Source: Daejeonella sp. JGW-45
GTDB taxonomy: Bacteria; Bacteroidota; Bacteroidia; Sphingobacteriales; Sphingobacteriaceae
Reading direction: 5' to 3'
NCBI RefSeq assembly: GCF_029360805.1
Contig: NZ_JARKNC010000010.1
Span: forward strand, 485,287 to 549,286
DNA length: 64,000 bases
Part shown: positions 43,694 to 50,987 of the stretch, piece after piece
Position numbering within the stretch: the first letter of the stretch is position 1
How the letters are laid out: every line of letters starts with the position of its first letter
Notes under the pieces: generated by a model
Seen by the model: only the letters and a program-made list of their open reading frames with translations
Databases searched by the model: none
Told to the model about the DNA's origin: nothing
Position numbers and translations under genes: made by a program

Positions 43694-44528
43694 GTAGTGA
43701 TTCTCGTAATTTAAAAGTAAATAAGGGTTTTTGACAGTGATTAACCAGCCGTTCTGCGATACTTCCAAATAGTAAATGACTCAATCCTTTACGCCCATTC
43801 GTTCTGATACACACCAGATCCATTTCTGATTCCCGGTTGAAATTTTTTACTCCATCTGTCACCTTGTGATCCCGGTACAGGTGTATTTTGAAATATTTAA
43901 GCTGATGTTCCTCAGCGAAGAACTTCATTTGGGCTTCAATCTGATCTGCATAAGCCTCATCCTCCTCTTTGAGTATCTGCAATAAATGAATTGTACTTCC
44001 AAAAGCCTCAGCAATTTGCCTGATCAGGTCAATTTGTATACCCTTTCCGAAGTACTCAAAATCGGCGACTAAAAGGATATTTTCTAAATTATTTATACTT
44101 GTTGCCGGTCTTAAAGTGATCACCGGTACATCCAGATGTCTAACCACATGCTGGGCTTCCGATCCGGATACCTTTTCCATAAAACCACTGGCCCCACTAG
44201 TCCCCATAATGACCAGGTCTACGCCTATATCCAATGATGTAAAATGGATTTGATCTGTAAGTAAGCCAGTTTTAAGTAAAGGATCAAAGATTCTCCCCGC
44301 CTTGTGTAAAGCATCAAACTGTTTTAACACTTCCTGTTCCTTTTTTTCAATAGTTAATTTGTTACTAACGTCGTTCAGATTCTCTGATATGACAGAGCTA
44401 TTCGCTTCAATAACATGCAACAGATTGACTTTTACAGGAATCTTCCTGGAAAGGAGTTCTGTCATGAGAAAGGCCTGTTCACTTACCTTCGAAAAATCGG
44501 TTGGGATTAAAATATTAATGGGCTTCAT
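43686..44528 (-). CDS. Tandem universal stress protein (UspA)
   Basis: A 280-residue protein with two UspA-like halves. The first (MKPINILIPTDFSKVSEQAF and VIMGTSGASGFMEKVSGSEA) has the nucleotide-loop pattern G-x2-G-x9-G(S); the second (NILLVADFEYFGKG, VCIRTNGRKGLSHLLFGS) is a diverged copy. Stress-related ATP-binding regulator in the cytoplasm. Lies between the rhodanese and YeeE genes. Confidence 0.85.
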   Translation of the reverse strand: MKPINILIPTDFSKVSEQAFLMTELLSRKIPVKVNLLHVIEANSSVISENLNDVSNKLTIEKKEQEVLKQFDALHKAGRIFDPLLKTGLLTDQIHFTSLDIGVDLVIMGTSGASGFMEKVSGSEAQHVVRHLDVPVITLRPATSINNLENILLVADFEYFGKGIQIDLIRQIAEAFGSTIHLLQILKEEDEAYADQIEAQMKFFAEEHQLKYFKIHLYRDHKVTDGVKNFNRESEMDLVCIRTNGRKGLSHLLFGSIAERLVNHCQKPLFTFKLRESLHA

Positions 44529-44557
44529 TCTTATTTTTTCTTTGCTGTATGAGGTGA

Positions 44558-44881
44558 TTACATTTCAGGCCAGGCTCCGATACCCCCAACCAGATTATAT
44601 GAGTTTAAGCCCAGACCCTCCATAACTTTGGCCGCACTTCCGCTTCTATTACCGCTTCTACAGAATAAAAAGTAAGATTTATCAGGGTCAAGTTGCTTGA
44701 TTTTAGCCTGAAAATCAGCACCCAAAAAATCTATGTTGACGGAACCGAGAATGGTTCCGCTATTATATTCATCAGGGGTCCTTACGTCTACCAATATGGC
44801 ATTGTCAGTATTTTGAAAATTCTTTCTAAAATGGTATCCATCCAGATCGTTTTCGTTCTTTTTAAAAAAGCTATTAAACAT
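44558..44881 (-). CDS. Single-domain rhodanese
   Basis: A 107-residue cytoplasmic rhodanese: ILVDVRTPDEYNSGTILGSV and active loop FCRSGNRSGSAAKVM with the catalytic Cys and CxxGxRS pattern. It transfers sulfane sulfur. First gene of the operon behind Crp/Fnr box 3 (rhodanese, UspA, two YeeE halves, exported rhodanese, MFS). Confidence 0.9.
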   Translation of the reverse strand: MFNSFFKKNENDLDGYHFRKNFQNTDNAILVDVRTPDEYNSGTILGSVNIDFLGADFQAKIKQLDPDKSYFLFCRSGNRSGSAAKVMEGLGLNSYNLVGGIGAWPEM

Positions 44882-44943
44882 CGTTTCTTATCCTATTTAA
44901 GGTTACAATACAAGTAATTCTATTTTATTATAGATGTAGCGTA

Positions 44944-44988
44944 CAAAATTGAGTATTTAGAGTTAATCGTTTGGTGACTTTTGTCACA
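44944..44988 (-). promoter_or_regulatory. Crp/Fnr box 3 and promoter of the rhodanese operon
   Basis: GGTGACTTTTGTCACA at 44973-44988. CAATTTTG (44944-44951, minus strand) lies at the same 36.5-nt distance from its centre as in the other sites. The start codon at 44881 is 63 bp on. Confidence 0.78.
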
Positions 44989-44995
44989 AGGGATG

Positions 44996-45790
44996 CTATC
45001 TGATAACTTCTTTTAAGATGATATATATACCCATTACGAGTACAAACCAGCCAAAACCCTTCTTTAATTTGTCACTGGATACTTTGTTATTAATAGATCC
45101 TCCTATAATTATCCCCGTAATAGCAATCATTGTAATTTTTAAAAGAAAGGTCCAATCAATTAGAATATGACCAAGATCTCCCGTAAATCCGATCAGTGAA
45201 TTAAGAGCTATAATCATTAACGAAGTGCCAATGGCTTTTTTAACTGGTAATTTAATAAGGTATATCAAAACCGGAATCAGCAAAAAGCCACCTCCTGCTC
45301 CTAACAGCCCGGTAACAACCCCAATTGTTATACCATAGCCCAGTAACTTGAAAAACTTAATACACTCCGGACATTCCTTCTCAGGAGCGGAAGACTTAGA
45401 ATCTCTAATCATACTTACTGAGGCCAGCAGCATGAGGATTCCAAAAAGCGCCATGGTTAAAAAAGACCAGGTAATGGTAAAACCATTAATAACAGCGATA
45501 TTTTCCGGAATGACAGGCACTATAAATTTGCGGGTTATAAACACAGTAACAATAGAGGCTGATCCAAAGAAAAAGACTGCCTTAGTATTTACAAGTCCAT
45601 TTCTATAATTGTTCACCGCTCCAATCAGGCTGGTAGAACCCACAATGAATAAGGAATAGGATGTAGCTAGCAATGGATTTAAGCCAAAAAGATAGACCAT
45701 AACAGGAACTGTCAGGATAGAACCGCCACCGCCAATTAATCCCAGTGAGATCCCAATTAATGCAGCAGCCAGATAACCTAATATTTCCAT
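44996..45790 (-). CDS. TauE/SafE-family sulfite/sulfonate exporter
   Basis: A 264-residue membrane protein with eight predicted helices and the two TauE repeats: GISLGLIGGGGSILTVPVMVYLFG and GVVTGLLGAGGGFLLIPVLIYL. The family exports sulfite, thiosulfate-derived or sulfonate anions. It would remove sulfite formed by the persulfide dioxygenase. It has its own box 4. Confidence 0.9.
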   Translation of the reverse strand: MEILGYLAAALIGISLGLIGGGGSILTVPVMVYLFGLNPLLATSYSLFIVGSTSLIGAVNNYRNGLVNTKAVFFFGSASIVTVFITRKFIVPVIPENIAVINGFTITWSFLTMALFGILMLLASVSMIRDSKSSAPEKECPECIKFFKLLGYGITIGVVTGLLGAGGGFLLIPVLIYLIKLPVKKAIGTSLMIIALNSLIGFTGDLGHILIDWTFLLKITMIAITGIIIGGSINNKVSSDKLKKGFGWFVLVMGIYIILKEVIR

Positions 45791-45807
45791 GATTTTAAAT
45801 AGAAAAA

Positions 45808-45852
45808 CAAAGGTGGTGGAAAAGCTGAAGCTAGACGGTGACTTTAGTCACA
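45808..45852 (-). promoter_or_regulatory. Crp/Fnr box 4 and promoter of the TauE/SafE gene
   Basis: GGTGACTTTAGTCACA at 45837-45852. CACCTTTG (45808-45815, minus strand) is the TTTG-type -7 element with the same 36.5-nt spacing. The start codon at 45790 is 18 bp on. Confidence 0.8.
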
Positions 45853-46013
45853 CCTGCAATTTGAATAGATTTTTCAAGACAGGACTTTACATATTTACGG
45901 ACACAGGAAGGATTGGCCGGTATTCTTTAACTGTTAATTTAAAGATTTAATTGTTCGCCTTGGGTTAAGAGCAATTTTATATCAGCATTAAACCCTTTTC
46001 ATCTAACGGATCA

Positions 46014-46226
46014 TCATAAATTCTTATCCCGGCTATCAACAGAACAACCAGCAGTGCCACAACAACCGGTATTCGTTATTGCCTGAAAGATGAAAAGTGC
46101 TGAAAGTAACCCAAATAATATATCCTTTGACTGAAAGGCTTGGAAAGCGATCAACAAGCCCATGATAAGTCTGACCCATCTGATTAAATGCCAGTTTGTA
46201 AGTATTTTTTCTCTTATTGTTTCCAT
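46014..46226 (-). CDS. Small membrane protein, DUF2892-like
   Basis: A 70-residue protein starting METIREKILTNWHLIRWVRL at 46226, preferred to an upstream start because it fits the promoter. Two helices with the end FQAITNTGCCGTAGCSVDSR, rich in Cys. Similar in layout to the DUF2892 protein at 40685 but with a CC...C tail. It is a single-gene unit behind box 5. Confidence 0.7.
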   Translation of the reverse strand: METIREKILTNWHLIRWVRLIMGLLIAFQAFQSKDILFGLLSALFIFQAITNTGCCGTAGCSVDSRDKNL

Positions 46227-46244
46227 GGCTACGCTTAGTAAACA

Positions 46245-46289
46245 CAAAAATACCTAAGCAGAAAACCAATCAGGGTGACAAATGTCACC
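46245..46289 (-). promoter_or_regulatory. Crp/Fnr box 5 and promoter
   Basis: GGTGACAAATGTCACC at 46274-46289 and TATTTTTG (46245-46252, minus strand), a perfect TAnnTTTG element at the same 36.5-nt distance. The ATG at 46226 follows 19 bp on. Confidence 0.82.
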
Positions 46290-46323
46290 GCCAGGTTAAA
46301 GGATTAGAATTGACTAGTTAGAG

Positions 46324-46953
46324 TTATCTCAACCATTCAATATAATTTCTATGCAATAGCAGATCACCTTTCTGTTCCATTTTCTTCAATAGGCGGGAAA
46401 TGACCTCCCTGGATGAACTTAGATCCGAGGCAATCTCACTATGAGTAATTTTGAGTTCTTTTGTCTGCAATTTCATCACCTGATTGCGGAGATAAAAATC
46501 AAGACGCTCGTCCATACCTTTAAATGCGATGTGATCGATAACTACTAAGAGTTCTTCATATCGTGACCTATAGGTTTCCAATACAAAATAATACCATGTT
46601 TTATAATTGCGCATCAGGTCATCCATGAGTTCGATAGGCAGGGTAATTACCTTCGTCTTTTCAACAGCCTTAGCCATAATTTCACTCGCCTCTTTTTTGG
46701 CTGCGCAAATCATAGAAAGGGCACATGCATTGCCTGGCTCCAGGTAATACATGAAGAACTCACCACCCTCCGGACCTTCACGATAAAGTTTAATTCTTCC
46801 TTCTACTACAAGCATCGTGGACCGAAAATATTGACCAGTGGTCATTAGTATCTCGTCCGGCTCAAACTCTTTTATTGAGGCGTTTTGCTCAATTTTTTCC
46901 ATAAGAGCAGGTTCGAAGTTCTTAAACTTATGTTTTAAATATTCTTTAATCAT
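46324..46953 (-). CDS. Crp/Fnr-family transcription regulator of the sulfur cluster
   Basis: A 209-residue regulator. The N-terminal cyclic-nucleotide-like domain (PDEILMTTGQYFRSTMLVVE, GRIKLYREGPEGGEFFMYYL) is followed by a C-terminal HTH (ITHSEIASDLSSSREVISRL). It lacks an FNR-type Cys cluster, so oxygen sensing by 4Fe-4S is unlikely. A few Cys (ACALSMICAAKK) could sense sulfur. It lies directly upstream of the box-5 gene. The five boxes nearby fit a Crp/Fnr-type target, so this protein is the probable regulator. Its own promoter region has a TAATTTTG element but no box. Confidence 0.88.
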   Translation of the reverse strand: MIKEYLKHKFKNFEPALMEKIEQNASIKEFEPDEILMTTGQYFRSTMLVVEGRIKLYREGPEGGEFFMYYLEPGNACALSMICAAKKEASEIMAKAVEKTKVITLPIELMDDLMRNYKTWYYFVLETYRSRYEELLVVIDHIAFKGMDERLDFYLRNQVMKLQTKELKITHSEIASDLSSSREVISRLLKKMEQKGDLLLHRNYIEWLR

Positions 46954-47026
46954 TTAGAAAATATTGAATTATATATGCAAAATTAAATCAATTGCGCTAC
47001 TAGCTACTCAATAGCAAAATACTTCA

Positions 47027-47241
47027 TATAAAGCAATCCACATAATCGAGTGCCATGTGTATAACTAAATCAATAGCAATTAATCGCATTCGGGAAAAAT
47101 AATAATCCTATACAAATCCCCACAGCCAGATAAGAATGTAAAGGGTGAAATTCTATACTGCATCGGTTAGGATCATAAATGGTTAACCAGTAAATGATCC
47201 AAATCAACGGACATGGTTGCCATCATAATCAGCCGTGCTTT
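47027..47241 (-). pseudogene. Decayed copy of the DUF6122 gene
   Basis: This 215-bp stretch is clearly similar, base by base, to 62421-62640 (for example CATGTGTATAACTAAA and ATAATAATCCTATA). On the minus strand it gives SVDLDHLLVN and other pieces of the DUF6122 protein broken by stops and indels. It fills most of the 340 bp between the Crp/Fnr and GAF genes. A dead duplicate. Confidence 0.75.
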
Positions 47242-47293
47242 AAGAGGTATTTGATTGGCTCTCATTGTGAGAACTAATTACAAACGGTTTCAT

Positions 47294-47812
47294 CTAGTCT
47301 CCCAGAATCTTTGCGGCAGCATTTGCGAGAAGCTTAACGCCTGCAATCTCTTGAATTGTGGGAGTTCGGTGTTGGTAAAAGTAGGTTCCAAAGGTACCTA
47401 TTACCTTTTGCCGATCATTTAGTATTGGCATGCTCCATGCGCTCTTAAAGCCTAATGCAAGTGGTAAATGACGTAGCTCTTCCCACTTATCGTCAGCGCA
47501 AAAATCTTCGGTAATGATAATCGAAGAAGTTGCAGCAGCGGCTGCACAGGTGCCTACACGGGCGTTAGGTTTCAACCCATCAATTTTATTGATATAATCA
47601 CTAGGCAACCCAGGAGATGCGGCATTCCTTAATAATCCGTCTTTGTCAAGCACGAGTATACTAGAAACCGTATCAGACCCAGCCGCCTTTTCGGCGGTGT
47701 ATACTAAAAAATTAAGAATATCTTGTTTTTTATGCCCTGATTCAAGCATTTCCATAGCCTGTTCGAACGATTTCTCGTATTCCTCATGAATATCTGTTGT
47801 GCTTGCTGCCAT
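47294..47812 (-). CDS. GAF-domain protein
   Basis: A 172-residue soluble protein with a single GAF domain: VSSILVLDKDGLLRNAASPG, ARVGTCAAAAATSSIIITED and AWSMPILNDRQKVIGTFGTYF. A charged helix is at the N-terminus. No output domain is attached, so it may sense a small ligand or be part of a separate signal complex. No partner gene is evident; flanked by pseudogenes. Confidence 0.85.
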   Translation of the reverse strand: MAASTTDIHEEYEKSFEQAMEMLESGHKKQDILNFLVYTAEKAAGSDTVSSILVLDKDGLLRNAASPGLPSDYINKIDGLKPNARVGTCAAAAATSSIIITEDFCADDKWEELRHLPLALGFKSAWSMPILNDRQKVIGTFGTYFYQHRTPTIQEIAGVKLLANAAAKILGD

Positions 47813-47946
47813 TCAAAAAAATATATTTACTGAGGCTAACCCTATTCTTCGTCTAATTAAGTTTAGCAAAATGGTGCGGCGAAGTGAACATTGAGAAGGG
47901 AAAAGGTGTAAGGTAATCAATATTATAAAGAACAGGGAAATTACAA

Positions 47947-48235
47947 CTAACTTGTTCTAATAATATTTTTGAAGATTCGGACAAAATGGCTCTGGTCTGA
48001 GAAACCGGTATGGTATGCTATTTCAGATAATGAATACCTGGTTGAATCCATTACACCAATTGCTTTTCAATGCGCATCTTCCTGATGTAATCACCAAACG
48101 ACAGGTCGTTAAAATGCCTTAAAAATTCCCTGGAAAGATATGTCGGGTGTACGTCTAACTCCTCGGACATTTCTTTAAGACTAAGATTCAGGTTAATATC
48201 AATCTGATCCGGTATTATTTCCCTGAGTTCCTATA
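47947..48235 (-). pseudogene. C-terminal remnant of an AraC-type regulator
   Basis: The minus strand reads LSLKEMSEELDVHPTYLSRE, FNDLSFGDYIRKMRIEK, then after a 1-base loss AIGVMDSTRYSLSEIAYHTG and FSDQSHFVRIFKNIIRTS. These are the two HTH units of an AraC-family activator. Upstream of it a stop ends the frame and no N-terminal domain is found. Confidence 0.8.
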
Positions 48236-48273
48236 CCCAATCGGGAGTTTTTTCTTCTCACCTTTTTTCTGTT

Positions 48274-48750
48274 TCAAATACCGCTGTATACTTCCCGAAG
48301 CAAGTGCTCCGGAGGATTTTGCGTGTGCTTTACATCCTGAAGTTGTTTTGCCCAGCTATACAGCGCGTCGTATATCCGTATTCCTTTTTCAAGCAACTCA
48401 TTATCATCCTTGTAGTTGAATGCCAAACCAGCTGATATTGCCCACAGGCCTGAGGCCTAACTAGCCAGATGATGAACATCTGTATCAGCACCTCTTACGA
48501 TGACGGCCATAGTTTGTGATGCAGGAACGACTAATTTATATTTTTCCAGGAAATAGTCGATCGTACACCGGTCCTCATAATGCGTAAATTCTACGTCAGG
48601 CATATCGAAGGTGCCGCCTGCAAAACAGAAGCCTGGCGCATGACTTCTAGGGCACGTAAATAATTTCCGCGTCGGCATCCACAAAGCGTTTGATCAACCA
48701 GGGCAGGCTATGCGATCGATTTTTGGCTGTTCTCTTGTGATCCATTTCAT
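48274..48750 (-). pseudogene. chrB: chrB-like chromate resistance gene, broken
   Basis: MKWITREQPKIDRIACP at 48750 starts like ChrB/chromate-resistance proteins. After frameshifts and a stop it continues LIKRFVDADAEIIYVP, GFCFAGGTFDMPDVEFTHYE, VIVRGADTDVHHLAS, then a stop and ASGLWAISAGLAFNYKDDNE up to REVYSGI and a final stop at 48274. One missing base near codon 17, an internal TAG and a TAG after HHLAS break it. The full set of conserved segments makes the identity clear. Confidence 0.82.
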
Positions 48751-48835
48751 TTCTTCAGTTTGATGAATATTCTAAGCCTAGTATCTGGCAACTTTTACCA
48801 AACTCTCAATAATACACATGTTATCTGTTGTTAAA

Positions 48836-49468
48836 TCACAGGGTATACTGCCCCTTTAACCTCAATGTAACAACAACATCCTTTTCACTTGTATTCCGGA
48901 AAAACCAACCATGCTTACCTTCATACGGCGCTAAAAAAGTGCCGACCATATTATTCGAATTAGCAATAGTATAGCTTTCAAAATAAACTGCCTTAGCTTC
49001 TTTTGCCTGCTTTACTTCACCATGAAAATCAAAGTAAAGTACACCGTTGTCAGTTGTCCATTCATACTTCATCTTACCGTGCTTCAGCAGATAAATTTTA
49101 TATTCAAGTCCCTTTCCAGCCGGAACTACCACCTGAACACTATCTTGCCTTTCTGGTAACTGTGTTTCGGGGGGTGGGTTATCTGCCTCAACTGGTCTGT
49201 GGACTTCTGGCCCTGAACCGGCTTTTTCCATTTTAATGAGTGGAAAGTTATTTAGCACCACGCCTCCTGATCCGGCAGGCGCATTGTCGCCATCTTCAGG
49301 TACATACAACCTGCTAAAGCCGAAAAGTTTGCCTGCACCTGTGAGGTCGATTCCATATTCCGCTGGTAATATTGCAGTTATTAGAAGCACAAAGCCGATA
49401 ATCATTGAAATGATTACAGCCTTTATGATCTGTTTTTTCCCTAATATCGGATGTTTTATTTCTGACAT
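48836..49468 (-). CDS. Single-span membrane-anchored protein of metal-efflux clusters
   Basis: A 210-residue protein with one N-terminal helix (KAVIISMIIGFVLLITAIL) and a soluble periplasmic part: Pro-rich linker, then VPAGKGLEYKIYLLKHGKMKYEW and GTFLAPYEGKHGWFFRNTSE, a beta-sandwich-like stretch. Related proteins (called transmembrane anchor proteins) occur near RND metal pumps; function unknown. It follows the HupE gene by 10 bp and is likely co-transcribed. Confidence 0.7.
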   Translation of the reverse strand: MSEIKHPILGKKQIIKAVIISMIIGFVLLITAILPAEYGIDLTGAGKLFGFSRLYVPEDGDNAPAGSGGVVLNNFPLIKMEKAGSGPEVHRPVEADNPPPETQLPERQDSVQVVVPAGKGLEYKIYLLKHGKMKYEWTTDNGVLYFDFHGEVKQAKEAKAVYFESYTIANSNNMVGTFLAPYEGKHGWFFRNTSEKDVVVTLRLKGQYTL

Positions 49469-49478
49469 GATTTAATAA

Positions 49479-50168
49479 TTATGATGTGATATAACCTGTT
49501 AACTGGTAACCTAATAATAGAAATCCTGCGGCCATAAGCATGGTGTTTGTAAGTGTGGAAAACCGGATAAAGCTCGGTGATCTTCGCCATAATGTAAAAA
49601 TCATCAGGACGACAGCCAGCGCAATAAACTGCCCTATTTCTACCCCAATATTGAAGCCCAGCAAATTGGTAAACAACCCTTCTTTGGCAAATTTGAAATC
49701 CTGTAATTTACTTGCCAGGCCGAATCCATGAAACAGGCCAAAAATTAATACCGCTGCTTTTGTATTGGGTTGGGTTCCAAAAAACCGCTTGAAGCCCCCT
49801 AAATTATCGAAGCCCTTATAAACTATCGAAAGGGCAATGATGGCATCTATGAGAAAAGCATTAATAGCTATATTACTCATTACGCCGAAAAGCAAAGTCA
49901 CGCTATGGCCTATTGTAAAAAAGCTCACATAGAGCAATACTTCTTTGGGGCGGTACAGGAAAAATATAACCCCTACTAAGAATAGCAAATGGTCATAACC
50001 TGTAAGCATGTGCTTAGCGCCGATGTACAGGAAGGGACCAAAGGCTACGCCATCATTTCCAGTTAAAAATGTTTGTGTGTCTCCATCCACACCATGAGCC
50101 AATACATTATTACCCATGCCGTATATTATGAGCAATCCAGCGAGTGATACTATTTTTTTAAAATGCAT
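49479..50168 (-). CDS. HupE/UreJ-family membrane protein
   Basis: A 229-residue protein with a signal-like N-terminus ending NVLAHGVDGD and six further helices: GAKHMLTGYDHLLFLVGVIFF, IGHSVTLLFGV, GLFHGFGLASKL are family motifs with His/Asp that may bind metal. HupE/UreJ proteins are linked to nickel or cobalt uptake. Neighbours are metal-efflux genes. A strong terminator separates it from the lipoprotein gene upstream. Confidence 0.85.
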   Translation of the reverse strand: MHFKKIVSLAGLLIIYGMGNNVLAHGVDGDTQTFLTGNDGVAFGPFLYIGAKHMLTGYDHLLFLVGVIFFLYRPKEVLLYVSFFTIGHSVTLLFGVMSNIAINAFLIDAIIALSIVYKGFDNLGGFKRFFGTQPNTKAAVLIFGLFHGFGLASKLQDFKFAKEGLFTNLLGFNIGVEIGQFIALAVVLMIFTLWRRSPSFIRFSTLTNTMLMAAGFLLLGYQLTGYITS

Positions 50169-50190
50169 AATAATTTTTTAATCATTTAAC

Positions 50191-50224
50191 ACTCTTCTCT
50201 CGATAAACGAAAAGAGAGAAGAGT
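50191..50224 (-). terminator. Hairpin terminator between the small lipoprotein and HupE genes
   Basis: ACTCTTCTCTC and GAGAGAAGAGT form a perfect 11-bp stem with a 12-nt AT-rich loop, followed on the minus strand by GTTAAATGATTAAAAAATT. Confidence 0.75.
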
Positions 50225-50237
50225 TTGCTAAATTTTA

Positions 50238-50447
50238 TTAATGTGAATGTCCATGAGCAGCATCGGCACTATCCTTTGCCATTTTCTCTGCCGCGGATTT
50301 CGTACTGTCTGCATTACTTGTGCTGATGGTGTCGGTAATCAGAGAGTCCCCGGCTGTGGCTGAAGTATCTGTTGAGTTATTAGAACTGTTTGAGCAGGCT
50401 GAAAATATAAGACAAGCCAGGGTCGCTGTAATAAATAATTTTTTCAT
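50238..50447 (-). CDS. Small lipoprotein with His-rich tail
   Basis: A 69-residue protein: lipobox LIFSAC (Cys 18), low-complexity Ser/Thr/Asp body and a terminal AAHGHSH. The tail suggests a metal-binding end. No known domain. It lies between the HAHKAPHGG protein and the HupE gene. Confidence 0.7.
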   Translation of the reverse strand: MKKLFITATLACLIFSACSNSSNNSTDTSATAGDSLITDTISTSNADSTKSAAEKMAKDSADAAHGHSH

Positions 50448-50495
50448 GTGTATTTTTTTAAATGTTTATGAATGAGGTGATATTTAAAAGAATTA

Positions 50496-50921
50496 TCAAT
50501 GTTCATGCCCATGTTCAAGGACTGCCTGCGGAACATCATTCTTGAATTTTGCACTAACATTTTTACCTTTTACATTAAATGATACTGTACAATAAGCGAA
50601 TATGCTTGCCCGGGGGTTGTTTACCAGAAAAGCACTTTCATCACCAATGTTAAGTGGGGCAGTTGCCTTTGTTTTGTTTGCAAATTCAAAAACGACAGTT
50701 CCTTTAACTCCTTTATTCAAAACGGTTTTTTCTTTGGTATCCAGCAAATAGAAACGGATGTTGTCGGCTCCTTTTACCATTTCAATGTGGTATTTACCAG
50801 CTGTCTGTATCATACCGCCATGAGGAGCTTTGTGCGCATGCCCTCCTGTTTGTGCATAAGAGATTGTGGAGCCAGCAATCAGCAGGCTAAATGCTAAGGC
50901 AATTGATTTGATTGTTTTCAT
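50496..50921 (-). CDS. Exported His-rich periplasmic protein of metal-efflux clusters
   Basis: A 141-residue protein from the Met at 50921 (MKTIKSIALAFSLLIAGSTI, signal peptide). The mature start GGHAHKAPHGGMIQTAGKYHIE and the end VLEHGHEH are His-rich; the middle is a beta-domain (DNIRFYLLDTKEKTVLN). Proteins with the HAHKAPHGG segment accompany CusB/CzcB-type efflux genes and probably carry or buffer metal in the periplasm. It is placed between the P-type ATPase and the small lipoprotein. Confidence 0.75.
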   Translation of the reverse strand: MKTIKSIALAFSLLIAGSTISYAQTGGHAHKAPHGGMIQTAGKYHIEMVKGADNIRFYLLDTKEKTVLNKGVKGTVVFEFANKTKATAPLNIGDESAFLVNNPRASIFAYCTVSFNVKGKNVSAKFKNDVPQAVLEHGHEH

Positions 50922-50987
50922 TTTTGATTTGTTCATTGTTAATTAATTTATTCGGTGTGTAATTATTAGTGAAATCTTAGTATGCTC

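Noticed and set aside
47027-47241. This repeated segment as an insertion-sequence end or attachment site
   Set aside because: The similarity covers only the coding part of DUF6122 and shows no inverted ends or target duplications.
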